A stretch of 64,000 nucleotides of DNA from Citrus sinensis (GCF_022201045.2 NC_068559.1:25923501-25987500), one strand, 5' to 3'; positions 13,169-26,750 are shown, counted from the stretch's first letter. A program made the numbers and translations. The notes: generated from the sequence alone by a model not told the origin.

Positions 13169-13650
13169 TTAGTTTAGTATGTCTGTGTTTGTATATATTT
13201 TGGGGAAAGAGAGAGACCCAATGTTTCTACATTGACCTGTAGACCATTCAGCGTGTCAATATGGGATGTGGGCTACGTTCTAAGTTGTGGTCATGGCGAC
13301 AATGTTATTTTGACTGTCTCTGGATAACTATGTCCATTTTTCCCTCCTGAAAAGGCTCTGTGTTTATTTTGAAGTGGTAAGCTATGCTAACATACTTGTC
13401 AATCTATCACCCAGTCAGTAATGATGATTCTTTATTTTCTAGACTTTGACCCTTACCCAGAGCAGGGAACAGTAAAATCACCAAATAGAGCTATTCAATT
13501 AATATTAGCAACTTTGTGGGTAATTCAACACTCATAAGAGTTTTCATGTAAACCTTTCAAGCAATATAGCCAAACACGACACCTTTCGGTACATTTCCCT
13601 GATGCAGATTGGAAAAGCCTAAAACTGGCTGCAATTAGTTAAAAACTCAC

Positions 13651-13704
13651 CGACACTGTTGGAATGTTGTTAGCTTTGTCACGTGCACGTATCACTTCCA
13701 CCTT
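13651..13704 (-). other. Isolated exon-like segment (possible gene relic)
   Basis: Read on the minus strand, TTATTTACACAG is followed by 18 codons (KVEVIRARDKANNIPTVS) and then GTGAGT. A good acceptor, an open in-phase 54-base segment and a consensus donor together look like a real exon. I could not find convincing partner exons on either side and do not recognise the peptide. It may be a gene fragment left by duplication, or chance. Confidence 0.25.
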
Positions 13705-15811
13705 CTGTGTAAATAAATCGCACAGATTAGAAGATAGTAATTTCTGTGCTGCCTGACATGGATGGGCCATCTTTCTTTTTGTGCAATAAGATAGAATAAG
13801 AGTAAATTGCACCATAAAAGTATTCAACCACTTTGCGTCCATGAGTAGTGTGTTTCATAAGTTGCGGACTATTTATCATACTATTTAATAGTTGAATATC
13901 AGCCCACTTAGAACAGACAATGTTGAGTATTTAAAAGTGTGGTATTATGGGATTGTTAACATCTTAGTGTACGTCTCGTTAGACAGGATCTAGTTTCACT
14001 TTTTGCACCTTTTAAGCTGGAGGACCCAAGTTATACATGGTGGACTTGAAGGCCCCCACTGCCTAACCTGCCCAAAAACTAATAAATAAAAGAGTATCCA
14101 AGAAAACCAAGACCGAACCACTCTCGATTCTACATTCAAATGGGCTTCTGTATTTTTTTTCATAATCTAGATAAAGATAGAGCTTCCTCCATGGTGAAAC
14201 TTTCTATGGAACTGTAATCTTGAAATCAGCAAATATAGTTTTCTTTTTGTTGTCTTGATCAAGATGCTTTGCCCTATAATTTAATACTTGAACATTCTTG
14301 ATCATAGTGTGAATTTGTATTTGGAACGTGATTAAAATAAACATATAATTTCACTCTCAAAGCTTGCCTACGATCTAAGACCAGATGTTGGATGGTTGTG
14401 TAGGATGACAAGGGTACATTATGGAGGTCATAACTTGACCTACGGGTGTCCGTTTTGCGTATATAATATATCGTTCGAATATTGCGACGATATGAATCAA
14501 ACCCAAAAATCACCTAAGTCATTTTGTCCCGTCAAGCAAGAAATGTTGCTTTTTTCTTGATTATTTTTTGGTTTTAAGTCATTTTTTTATTATTTTAAAG
14601 ATTTTTATTTTTGTAGATATCGAATTTGAATGTTATTTGTTTTGTTTTCATTAATTAGATTAAGAGTATTTTGTTATAAATAATATTTTAAATTGATCTA
14701 TTTTGATAAATTCGTGATATGCAAGGTCAGTATAAAAACGACCCAAAATCTTAATTTTTTTTCGTTCAAACTTTTTTAATAAAATTTTCGTTATTCAAAA
14801 ACCTTATTTCTCGACTCCATCAATCTTTTTACATTTCTGCATCATCAGGACCAAATTAAGAAAATGCTTATAAACCGTTCCTTGAACACATGTTCAAAAA
14901 CTGGGAATTGATTCGTCGCGGTGACAGGACAAACGCATGCCAACGCAAACAGTATTCCACTAGCGTGGTGGTCTACAGGGCCTTTTTAGGCCGCAACATT
15001 CCTGGTAATAAGGGGGAGCAAAGGAGGATGGTCTCGCTCTCATGGACCACTCTGTTTGAGTTAAAAGGCTGTTTCTTGAACACGCCCTTCATAGGCCAAT
15101 CGAATTATGGTCGTGTTGGACGGCATGTAAATCGTGTCTCTCAATGACAGGATACAAACTGACTGCATTTTTATTATGCTGGTGCAAGTCCTTATCCTAA
15201 TTGTTAAAAGAAAATTACTGGAAAGGTCGGCTAGTTCAACAAATGGAATGTTTTTGTGTGGGTGGGTGGGGAACTTAATGGAGTAAGATCTCCTTAAAAA
15301 AGGGTTAGGTGGGGACTGAGGGGAGAGGGATTACATCCCTTTTACTTACTTTTAATCTCCATAAAAAAGGGTAGGTGTGTGGGACTGTGGCTGTGTCGCA
15401 ATCGCCTCTACAGAAGAAAGGTGGCGTTTGTGGCCCATGAATTTATGTGGAGGAAATGGGGAACACGGCCATAGAACCTAGGAAGCTACTACTTAAATTA
15501 TTAGGTCCATCAAACAATGTGAACGAATAAAGTATCAAAGCTTCTATTGCTTACGAATAATAGGGAAAAACTACAAGTATCCGCTCTATCAATCATCCTA
15601 CCAAATTTTTCATTGTATACTCCTTTAAGTTATGGATCACATTTCTAATATTTAAAATATGTGACAAAAAGTTTGGGGCAAGAATCGAATGTTTGAGACA
15701 TGGAGTAAGTAATTTGAAAAATGTAATGAAAATTTGGTGTAATGTATAAAAAAAAACCTTCGGAGCAGAGTCGATGATCGATTTTTACTTCATTCAATCA
15801 CTGTGGGTACT

Positions 15812-16144
15812 ACCAATAAGCCTTTGGTTCAATGAGAGAAGCATTGCACTTACAATGTTAAGTGTAAGGGTTCGAGCTTCCATAAGAGTTTTATGGGAGT
15901 TAATTTCAGTACTCCTTCAATTATTACCATAATTGAGTGGAGACAGTCACTCCCTTACGAAATATGAGTGGAGTAGGCACTTCTCGAATATTAGAGAGGG
16001 TTTAAAATATCTTGGTATGTACTTCAGTGTGTTAATATATGGCGGTGGTCCCAGTTATATATTAGTATGATTGTAAATATTAATTGTAATGTCTGATGTA
16101 ATGTCAGTAATATCCGTGTATAACAGACTTCCAAAAAAAAAAAA
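15812..16144 (+). mobile_element. tRNA-derived SINE with target-site duplication
   Basis: A box-like TGGTTCAATGAG (15825-15836) and B box-like GGTTCGAGCTTC (15869-15880) give the spacing of an internal RNA polymerase III promoter near the 5' end. The element ends in a run of A (to about 16144). It is flanked by a duplication with two differences: AATCACTGTGGGTACT (15796-15811) and AATCACCTGCGGGTACT (16145-16161). It resembles the element at 58478-58800 in its palindromic TCTCGAATATTAGAGA block and its TGATTGTAAATAT near the 3' end. Confidence 0.8.
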
Positions 16145-17600
16145 AATCACCTGCGGGTACTGCATGCTGATCTCGCTAGCTTGTTTATACAAAATCACAT
16201 GTAAGGAATAATTTCAGTAGAGTCGATATGAGGCAGCAGCAAGAAGCTTCTGCTTAAATAGTTATTTGATACCTTACATGCGCAGGCTGTGTGATCTGTG
16301 CCGTGAGAATGAACGTTTGATGCAATGAAATTAATTATGTCTGAGAAAAATGAAAGCACGGAGGAACAAATAAATGTATACCTTCTTTGTCAATGTTACC
16401 ATATATTATAAATTTTTGCTTTATGCCCGAGTAAGACTTTTGATGGTAGTATCCAAATAAACATACTTGAATGTTATAATCGTTTGAGAAAGTAGCGTGA
16501 ATATATTATATGAATTAGCGACAGGAAATTAAGGGAAGTGGGAGGGGGAGACAATGGTGCATGCAAAGTAAAGCAGGATGTGGAATTTGGTTATATTAAA
16601 ATGAATGAACTTCGATTTTGGCGGAGCATCGGAAATCTCGCGTTGGCCCTGCGTCCTGCCACTAGAATCTCCGGCGCACGTGTGCTTCTGCTTCGCTCTG
16701 CTCTCCCAACTCGCTTTGTTTATAATTTTATTATATTAGTTAGTTTGATCCATTTCCTTCCTCTTACTCGTAATAACAGAGCAGCAGCTAGCAAGCAAGC
16801 GAAAGCTATTTGTTTGCAGGATTCATTCATTCATTCATCGAAGAGCGGATATTGGGAAAGATTTTGGAGGTTAAATGCGATTGAATTTTGATGGGCCGCA
16901 TGTCATTTCAATTCTTGCGTTTTTTATCCACATCCAACGCAGCATTTATTTCTTTAATGGAAACACCCATCTGCTCATCTGCTCCTCTACGATCTTTTCA
17001 GCTCAGCAATCAGCAGCCTCTATTAATTAATTCATGTCGAATGGATATTTGTCACTAAAATAATGGTCTTAGTTACGACTTACGGTTCATTTCACATGTA
17101 TATTACATATAGAAGCGTAAATTTATCGACATTAGCTAAAAAAAAAAAGTTGCTTTTCAGTAGTATCCCTTCTTTAAACGAAGCCAGTAAGTAAAAAGCA
17201 CAGCAACCAGTACAGCGCAGGTAACACTGACATTTTAATCAATGGCAAAGGTACAAAAAGAAAAAGGATAGTCGTTTTCCATGGCCATTATGATTCAAGA
17301 TTATCAGCTCATTTTATCATCTTTTTGATACAATTTTTATTAACACCCAACTCAAAAACACCAGCACATCGTGTGCTTTTATGTCTTTACTCCAGTTGTT
17401 TTGCATCTTAACAAACAGAACATTTCCCATTTGTAGATTTTGCACAGTCAATTACCTTAAAATTTTGGCAGATTATACCGACTTGTTTTGTAACACACAG
17501 CTACTGTTCTATTAGCATATGATGGAGAAATTAATGTTAACCCCCATTATACCTGGACTAATTTTGGTAATTCAATTTACCAACTTACGTATATTATTAA

Positions 17601-18462
17601 GATCCCATTTGATTGTTGGGAGACTCAAAAATAATTTTAAAAAGTTTAAAATTAATTTTAATGTTCGATAATTTTTTTTGTTAAAATTACTTTTGACAGC
17701 ATCACCAACCTTTCAACTACTTTTGAAAAATAAGGGACTAATAATTTTTCGAAATCTGATTTTGATAACAAATTTGTATTTAATGCAATTCCACATATAT
17801 CACTACATATTTTATATGATCATTATTTTATTTTATTTTATTTTTCTTCGCGCATGCTCTTTAACACCAAATCCTTCTTCTTCCTATTTTCCATTCAATC
17901 AAAACTTCTCTAATATTGCAAATATCATTCCTGCACGATCACCACTTGGGTTAGTATGTGTTTCATTACGCTATTCTTTAATTTATAAATATTCAATAAA
18001 ATTTAATGTGAACTTTATCAATATACTTATGTGTGTATGTGTGTTTCTAAAGGACCATCTCATAAATTAAATTTTGATTATAGCAAATTGGTGTTATAGA
18101 AGTGGTTTTTGTTTTTTTTCTTCTTCTTCTTTTTTTTTTTATGAATTGATTTGACATAACAGAATTAATAAAGTAAAATATTATCTTTTAATTATCAATT
18201 ACTATATATACATAATAAGAATATTAAATATATATGTTGAAGTAAAATTCACTTGATGTTATGTCTTAGTTATTTGTATTCGTATAACAATTTAATAATA
18301 AGATTTATTAAATACATATAATTGATTTTAAAATACACATCACTCTTAAAAATAAAATTTATAAAAATACTTAATTAATTTTTTCACAATTATTATTTCC
18401 ATAATACAATTAATAACATTTTTTTTAAAAAAATATATTATTACCAAATTAGCACTCGGTCC
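17601..18462. mobile_element. Non-autonomous DNA element, copy A
   Basis: This AT-rich segment is similar along its length to 26751-27596. Shared blocks are TATTTAATGCAATTCCACAT (A) with TATTTAATACAATTTCATAT (B), a TAATTGATTTTAAAAT / TCGATTGTTTTTAAAAT block, and an end block reading ACCAAATTAGCACT in A and ACCAAACTAGCACT in B. No coding capacity is visible. Terminal inverted repeats are too decayed to assign a superfamily; borders are approximate. Confidence 0.5.
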
Positions 18463-19172
18463 AAAACAACTTGAGCTGTAATAAATTTTGATTTAAAGTT
18501 TGTGACACGATCTAGTATCTAGCCTTGTGCTTCAGATATAGAGAAGGGATTACGGTTTCACGTTCCAATTTCAGTTGTTTTTTTCTCAAATATTTCCGAC
18601 AAGCACCATCACGTTTGCATGAAGCCATGAACCAAGAGAAATAAATTTGATTTTTTTTTTTGAGTTATTTATTTTGAATTAATTTTATTAGGCTAGAATA
18701 AGTAAATTTAAAAGGCTAATCGTGGAAGTCAAAATATATAAAGCAAAGCTTATGAGTAGTCAAGACAGCAATATGAAAAAGTGGCAGGCACCAGGCAGTT
18801 ATTATGACTCTCCAGTTTCTGCATAGTAAGCGCCTTTTGTTCTCGTGTGTGCGTTCACCGTGTACGTGCATTCCCCTACACCCGCCCCCATCTTATCATC
18901 CCTTCTCTTTTCAAACATCCTCAAAACATTCACCCCATCCGCCACGTGTACGGACCACATCCCCCTCCCAAAGGGGGAAAAATGACAAGGGTACTAAAGT
19001 AATTTCACGAAAGTTATTTGATGGCAGGGGACATTTTTAGCAACTTTTGGCATGTAAAATAAAAGAAAACCATTTTGTACATTTTTCACAGAGATTAAAA
19101 GCTTGGCAAGGAAAGAGAATTTGACAGAACACTGCCAGCCGTTTGCTTCCCGGCCGGGAAAACAACTAACCG

Positions 19173-21966
19173 ATGGGAGAAACCGGTATTAGCCGGTTTC
19201 AGGGAAACCTAGACCCGAGAGCGCAAGAGTTCAGACCAACCACACTCTTTAGACCGCCTCAAGTTTACTATCCGTACGGCGCCGCTTCTCCTCCCACACT
19301 GCCTCCCTATCCCTCCAACGACGTCCAAGTTGTGCCGTTTGGCGGCGTGGGTTACGCTCAGTACCCCACGCACCCTCAACTGGGTGTGCCTCTCCCGCCT
19401 CCGTCCACGGGGCCCACGCGGACGCTGGTGTTGAGTTATGTGCCGGGTGACGTCAGCGAGACGATTGTGAGGAGGGACTTAGAGGTTTTCGGCGAGGTGA
19501 GAGGGGTTCAAATGGAGAGACTTATGGAAGGAATCGTGACAGTTCACTTTTATGATCTGAGGCACGCGGAAATGGCGTTTAAGGAGATACGAGAGCAGCA
19601 CATGCAACTGCAACAGCAAAGCTACGGGTTAAAGAATCCTTACAGTAGCGGGTTGATGCTGATGAATAATGATAATAATAATAATAATTTAGCTACTGGT
19701 TGTTATGATAATCAAGTTGTTGCGGAGAGCTTGATGATTATGAACTCGTATGCCCCAGTACTACCTCCACCGGCGCGTGGGCTCGTCGCTGGCAGGCCCG
19801 TCTGGGCCCAGTTCATTGTTCCGACGTGTAATGCTGTTCCTGATGGGAACAATCAGGGCACTATAGTCGTCTTCAATTTAGATTCCGGGGTTTCTTCTTC
19901 TACTCTCAAAGAAATTTTCCAGGCTTTTGGTAAGTTTTTTTTTTTTTTTTTGTGGGTTTTAGCGGGGTTTTAGCGTATGATGATGATTATTATTATTATT
20001 AGTTGGTTTGGGGATTTTATGAAGTTTCTGTCAGTTTCATAAGATCTGAATGTTTTATTATCATGGCTTGGGTTTTTAGTTTCTTTCACTATTTTTTGGT
20101 GTGTATTGTTTGTTGTGACCTGAGCCATTTGGTTCCAACCCAGTGGGTCGTTTTCCTGCCTTTTCATTAATGCCGTTGACCAGCTACAGAAGCTTTTAAA
20201 CTGTTACAAGTTTCTTTGGGTGATGAAACGCAGAAATATACTTCTTTTACAGGTCCGGTGAAGGAATTAAGAGAGACACCATTGAAGAAACATCAAAGAT
20301 TTATAGAGTTTTATGACGTAAGGGATGCAGCTAAGGCTCTTAAAGAAATGAATGGGCAGGAAATTTACGGAAAACACGTTGTCATCGAATTCAGCCGCCC
20401 CGGCGGCCACAGCAAGAAGTTCTTTTATGCCAACTCATCATCTTGCGCCAGCAGCCTTAATTACTCTACTATTTATCAAACAAGAAATTCAGATTGTCCT
20501 CCTCCGCCATTGTCTGCTGACCCGCCTTCCTACAGTCCTCGCTCTTTGGTCTCTCAAGCCCCACATTTTAGAAAGAAATCACCTTCGAATTCTTTCAAGG
20601 GGAACCCTAATAATGTGAACGTGACTTGTTCAATCGAACCCTCGGTGGCTTCTCTGTCGTTGGCGCATGCAATTGAGGATATTAATATTAATCCTACCAG
20701 GAGAAGTTCCAAGAAAAGCCAAAGCTATCAGTCAATAGTCTCTATTGCTAAGTCGCAGCAAGTTAGAAATAGGAGTAGGCCATGGAAGGGAAAACACGCT
20801 AAGAAATTCGATGCTCGTTTTCTAATCAGCGAAGATGCCACGACGGGGTCTAACTGCAGAGATTCCCGAACCACTGTCATGGTCAAGAACATACCTAACA
20901 AATACAGGTTCGGCTCTCAAAATCAAAATTATAATTTTGTATTTGTTTTATTTTGTTAAATTGTTACTAGATAGTATAATTATGATTAATTATTTTATAT
21001 GTTGTTGCAGCCAGAAACTGTTATTGAACATGTTGGACAATCACTGCATTCACTGCAACGAACAGATAGCGGAAGGAGATGACCAGCCCTTGTCTTCTTA
21101 CGATTTCGTCTATCTCCCCATTGATTTCAAGTAACTCGATTCTCTTTTACTTCTGGTCGTCAGTTCTCTTTTGTTTCTGGTCCGCTCCTCCTTTATTCAA
21201 TTCTGTGTTTTGTTTGCCTTCTTAAAGCAAATTTAAAAGAATCTGGAAGAACATGCAGTAAAATTCAATAATATTATTTACTCTTTTGGTTTTGTTTAAA
21301 AAAGCAACAAGTGCAACGTGGGATATGGGTTTGTTAACATGACGTCTCCGGAGGCAACCTGGAGGCTGTACAAAGCCTTTCATCTTCAAAATTGGGAGGT
21401 CTTCAACTCCAGAAAAATATGTGAAGTTACCTATGCAAGAGTTCAAGTAATTAAATTTTATTTTACATAATTATTTTATTCGTAATTAATTATATATCCT
21501 ATAATTCCTAAAATATGTGCTGTGTTGGCGTGTAAAAACGGAAATAATGATGATGAAGGGGCTGGAAGCTTTGAAAGAGCACTTCAAGAACTCCAAGTTC
21601 CCAAGCGAGATGGACCACTATTTGCCCGTAGTGTTCTCGCCGCCTCGAGACGGGAGGCAACTGACGGAGCCACTACCCATTGTTGGACTTGGTCTCGATC
21701 ACAATAAGCAGTGCATGTCCGTCATCGGCGACGTCATTGGTCATTCACTCGCTAATCCAAATGTAGTCACTGATCTTGATGACCATCATGACAGCGTAGA
21801 CGGTTCAGATACGCTAGATACTGCCAATAACTCTCAGTCTGACTACGCTGACCAAACCCATCTCTTAATTGGCGGCAGCTGCAGCAGTAGTAGCACGAAC
21901 GGCGGCGATGTGGTTGATGACGATGACAGAGATAGTAGCAGTTGTGCGGTTCTTGCGCCTAATTAA
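19173..21966 (+). CDS. TEL: TERMINAL EAR1-like (Mei2-like) RNA-binding protein, 5 exons
   Basis: Joined exons: 19173-19929, 20253-20907, 21011-21130, 21305-21446, 21559-21966, giving 693 aa. Three RNA-recognition modules are visible: RRM1 at about residues 82-140 ([14 protein letters not shown]), RRM2 at about 229-305 (GTIVVFNLD ... [11 protein letters not shown]), and the Mei2-type C-terminal RRM from about 459 ([13 protein letters not shown], then [14 protein letters not shown] and [13 protein letters not shown]). Pro/Tyr-rich text precedes RRM1. The family is plant-specific; maize terminal ear1 and rice PLA2 restrain leaf initiation and act in shoot meristems. A role as a meristem RNA-binding regulator is inferred from family. 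The last exon's acceptor follows an A-rich tract with no good pyrimidine run. The C-terminal tail is Asp/Ser-rich and probably disordered. Confidence 0.92.
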
Positions 21967-24412
21967 GTGAGAAGGAGGCTCGATCTCTTGGACATGCGGA
22001 TAAGGGTGTGTGCATATATGCATAAATTAAATGTGCCCTGCAGCACTATCTCACCACTGGGTGCTCGTTGAGCACCGAGCCCTTTCTTTATATATAGCCT
22101 GTTTTCTCAGGCTTTTAGCTAGCTGACCGCTGCTAATGCTATCACTTCCATTTACTTCTCTCTCTTTTTGTTGTATTTTATTTTGTTCTTAGTTACTAGC
22201 GTTTCTTCTTTGGTTTTTTTTTTTTTTTTTGTCTTTTCTTTTGTTTTCTTTTTCAGGTTAGTTTCAAAAGTCGTAGTGCTGGTTGCTAGTTCGGAATAGA
22301 GCAAAAAAGATAGAAAAAGTGTTAGTGTTGGTACATTTTAAAAAAGTTATATAATTAAATTACTATCTAGTTTTGGGGTTAAGATTTTTTATTTAGCCAA
22401 TAATTAAGACTATATACATTGGAAACGTTGAAGCATCTTTGCCTCTGGTAATGTTATTTTTTTATTATATAATATGAAGGATTGACCAAGGGAAAAAAAA
22501 AAATAAGCCACCATCATCCGTTGTGTGTGTGGGCATGCGTATGGCTACACTGCTAGTCTGTGTGCTTCACATTCACTGATATTTTTAATTACTATTGCCA
22601 ATGCCTTTGCTGTCGTCTACCCCTAAGAGTCTCTTTGCTTTCCTGAGCGCTCCGTTGGCTTTTTTGGGAAAGTGAACTGTGCTGCCGCCACGTCATATCT
22701 TAACTTTAGATGCTAATTTGTGTAATATCTGGATAAAAGTTTCGTTTTGACCTTGTTTTCTGTATTTGTATGTAATCAAGGGAAACGGCTAGCTAGCTGT
22801 TTGACTTCGACTTGCAAATCGGCAGAGAGAGCTGATTTTGCTATATACATTATACCGTGTATTTGAAGAGAGAGAGGTGTCAATCATCGTTGTAGTATCT
22901 GATCTTCTGAAATCGCATCTGAGAAAATTTACATGCAAGAGGAAACCTGGCAACTTGGACCTCAAAGAAAGTCAAAAACCTAGGAAGTAGGTTCAACTCC
23001 ACCTTTTAACCGATGGTAACTAATACCAGCAACAACCTGTAATGATTTCCCTCGTTGAAATGTCGGTTTGATCATTAAGCCATCAAACAATTCGCATGTC
23101 TGTGTGACAAAAATTTAATGGACGACTTTATACAGTTGAATCACGTAGGAGCCGTTGTTATAATTTGACCTATCAGTCTTTAAGTCTTTTGATCGAATTA
23201 TTAAGTGATCATTTCTCTTAAGAGAACTTTCCATTTGCGAGTTAATATTTCAGATTATTCTTGACTCAGTTCCAAGCTCCTTTCATTTCGATCTATGAGT
23301 TCTTGCCTCCATTTGGGAAGAAGAAATCATTAAAAATTTGTTTAAACAAGTAAGATTTTGAGCAAATTACCCATTTCTCATGCGCTCCTTCTTTTATTTA
23401 GTATGTATTTAAGAACCTTGGGCGGTGTTCGACCAGCATTTTTTGTATGAAGCAATTTCGTTTTATCCCTCATAGAAATATTCTATAATTAATTTCGTGA
23501 TTATACAGTTACGGCATCAATACTATAATAAACATAAATTTTGTAAACTACACATAAGATTAGTAAATCAAATATAAAATAAATCAATCAATATAGGTTA
23601 TTAATTATTAAAACAATTAACATAGTTTCTAAAGAATTTTAGTGAAAAATAATTTATTCATTTACTTTAATTAAATATAGAAAAAAAAATCACTCATCAA
23701 TTGGAACAAAGAAATTATACTGAAAACAAGTGGAATAAATTTTATTTAATTGTTTTAACTATAAATTCTATATTCATTATAGGACATTTATAAACTTTTT
23801 AATTTTCATTTTCTACAATAGTATTTGTTTGCTACACAAGTTAATTAAGCAAAATTATTTATTTTGATGTGTATCTAGTCAAAACAAAATAAAAAAAAAA
23901 ATCTTATATTACTAGACACATGTATTATATATCAATAAAATTATACCTAATTTTGAGTTTTATGCATACTTGTATAATTTTAAACTTCGCTCCTTACTTA
24001 TAGACCATTTTAGGTTGCTGTTAAGGAGGTGTAGAATAATGTAAAATAACACCAAATTATGACAGCTTTGAAAACATTAAAAGAATAGTTTTTTAAAATT
24101 CGATTTTGAGAATAAGTTTTATCATTAATAAAAAATCACATATATTATATAAATGCAAAACAATCATTATTCAATTTTAATACAAAATCAAATATATAAG
24201 GTAATCAATATGATATTAACTTTTATTTTACATGTTTTTTAGTTTTTTTTTTTCAACAACTCTTATATTAACTTACTTATTTTGCTTTACAAAAAAGAAA
24301 AAAAAAATTATTTTCTATTGTGTTCAAAAGTTTTAGGTGTAATTTACAAAACTTATATTTTATTTTGTACTTAATATTGATTTATATGTTTTATATTATT
24401 TTTATAAGTTTT

Positions 24413-24880
24413 ACTTGTTTTACTTTTCATTTACAGATCTTATATTTTATTTTCAAAATTTATGTTTTATCTTACATTTAATGCTAATTTACTAATTTTA
24501 TATTATGTTTGTAAGTTTTTATATTGTTTACCAATAATATACTAATTTACTATTTTTTATTAATTTACTTGTTTTACCTTCCTTTTACAATTCTTATATT
24601 CCATTTTCAAAATTTATGTTTTGTTTTACAATCATTGTTGATTTACTAGTTTTATATTTTATTTGCACGTTTTTGTTTTATTTACTAGTACTACATTAAT
24701 TTATTAATTTTATATTAATTTACTTGTTTTATCTTCCATTTACAAGTCTTATGTTTCATTTCTAAATATATGTTTTTCAAAAAAAATTAATGTTGATTTA
24801 CTACTTGTATATTAATTCAATTATTTTAGTTTCATTTACAAATTTTATATTTTATTTATATAATTTGTGTTTAATTATTA
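24413..24880. repeat. AT-rich tandem repeat, unit about 155 bp, three copies
   Basis: Three successive copies begin with ACTTGTTTTA near 24413, 24567 and 24722. Each then carries CATTTACAGATCTTATATTT-like text, CAAAATTTATGTTTT, and TTGATTTACTAGTTTTATAT. Copies differ at many positions. A weaker partial copy may precede the array. No open frame is preserved, so this looks like satellite-like non-coding DNA. Confidence 0.6.
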
Positions 24881-25379
24881 TATTGCTGTCGTAATTTTAA
24901 TCACAGTATCATAAAAATACTTCTCTCGTAACTATAAAAATGAATTTATGTGCATTAGTGGGAGTTTGTTTACCTCAGCTTTAATAATGGCAATAAAAGA
25001 GAATATATATTTGAGTAGCTTTTTCTCAATTTATTAAAAAATAAAAATAAAAAAAGGATTGAAAAATTTACGTCGAATAATAATACCCGGCCAGTGTGCA
25101 AATCTTATTTGTGAGATAATGCTCTCATATTTGAAATAATTAAAGAATGAAACTGGAAAGAAGACGCAGCAATTCCAAGCAAATGATAATGATCAACAGA
25201 TAAAGAACTACGAAAGAAGGAAAGTGGGAAAAAAAGGGAAGGAAAAAGCCAAAGAGGGTGTAAGTGTGAGGTCAATCGAACGATCTCCTTTCCATGAATA
25301 TCACTCGAGTAGCAGCAATTGGCAGTTCGCCGTGGCCCGCTTGTCTACGTAAACTGCAATGTACGAACTATAACAGAGA

Positions 25380-25640
25380 GAGAGAAATTAAAAGGCAGAG
25401 ACGACCACGTGAAATTGCTGACAGCTATAACATCAAACCTCTCTCATGCCACATATGATTGATTCAACGCTGACATGGCATCACTGGTGGCCGGAGAAGC
25501 TTTGACCTTGCTCCGTACCACACCAGTGCACCAGGTTGTAGTTCATCAGCGCTGCAGAGCCTAAAGCCTAAACGCTTCATGACCAGCTTCAGCCTCTTTC
25601 ATATATAATTTCTGGCCTTCCCTTGTTGCATTCTCATTCA
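25380..25640 (+). promoter_or_regulatory. Promoter-like segment without an associated ORF
   Basis: In order this holds a GAGAGAGAGA run, a G-box core in GACCACGTGAA (about 25405), and TTCATATATAATTTC (about 25600) that could be a TATA box, followed by pyrimidine-rich TCATTCACTCATCAGTCC. No translated product follows within the next 2 kb. If real it would drive a non-coding RNA; I did not recognise any known microRNA in the downstream sequence. Confidence 0.25.
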
Positions 25641-26750
25641 CTCATCAGTCCCCCTTTTTTTTTATTTTTTTTGTCACATTCAATGTCCGTTTAAGAAAGA
25701 TTTGCATTTTGCTTTAATTTTTGTTTTAAAAAAGTTGGGCCTCTTGACATTTTACTGTTACGTGCACCAGCTTTCGCACGGCATTATAGAATGACCTGTT
25801 CGATCTGTACAGCTTCCTCAATCCTCATCTTTAATTTCGGTCACACAATGCACACACACTCTGTGCTGTGCATCACCATCATCATCTCCTCCGTTTGTGG
25901 CTTTGTTAATTCAATTCAATTGCCTTGATTTCATGGGGGCTTGACACGTGGACCACCTGATTGTTTCCACGATCCAGACCATGAGTGGTGATGCCGGTTG
26001 TGTTTTTTTAACTACAGTGCCTGTCGATCCTCGTATTGTTGCTGTCATGTAATGATAAACGGTAATAGTAACGGCGACAGTTTTTAATTCCTGTGTGGAC
26101 CGGGGCATGCACAGACAAATGACAAATCTCTAGTCCTCTTGTGTGACCGGAAAGAGCCACTATCATTGATCATTGATGACTGTAAATAGCCAAGTTTACA
26201 GGACCACATGTTCCATTGTGATGGACCACCCTGTGGCTTAACAGCCTGAGAGCTAAAAAGTCAGTTTTACATTTGCGGAATGGAGTAGGGAACAGAAATG
26301 AGCTAATATTACTGCTTAAAATTGTTATGCAAATAAATGGGATCGAATGGTTGCTTTCAGTTTGAGGGAGTGTTGGGTACTAACCTTAACCTAGGAATGC
26401 AACCATTTCAATTAATTTTTAGCGTGTGGTTTGATTTTTCAGAATTTGTTTAGGTATACACTTGACAAAAATGTAGCGGAATGGTGAATTAATTGCGCCT
26501 TTAGGCACCCGATTTTTTAACCCTTTTTTTCTTTGATTAGAAGAAATTTGACAATGATGAAAGTAGAGCGTGGTCCACTCTTTAGTTAAGTGTCTTAACA
26601 CTTTTTTCCAAAGTCATTACAATTTTTTTTTTTTTTTTTTGGGGAGAAGCATTGCATAATTGATTCAGAAGATTATAATAAGAGCACTGTTAGTTTATCC
26701 GAAGTTGGTGCCTTGGTGGATGCTCCAACAGATAAAATCAAAACAAAGTT

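Larger units (their letters stand above)
13169..19172. other. Intergenic region with transposon remnants
   Basis: Six kilobases without a supported gene. It contains a SINE-like element (15812-16144) and a non-autonomous element (about 17600-18462). Between 13640 and 13710 a short exon-like segment sits on the minus strand. Open frames at 14890-15147 and 16538-16891 have no motif and are not backed by splice context. The last several hundred bases before 19173 should hold the promoter of the TERMINAL EAR1-like gene. Confidence 0.55.

Noticed and set aside
14890-15147. 85-codon frame
   Set aside because: No motif, no promoter or splice evidence; treated as chance.
16538-16891. 117-codon frame in a GC-richer patch
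   Set aside because: No recognisable domain; composition shifts along the frame and ends in simple repeats.
25560-26200. Possible microRNA precursor downstream of a promoter-like block
   Set aside because: I compared by eye with common plant microRNA sequences and saw no match or clear long stem.
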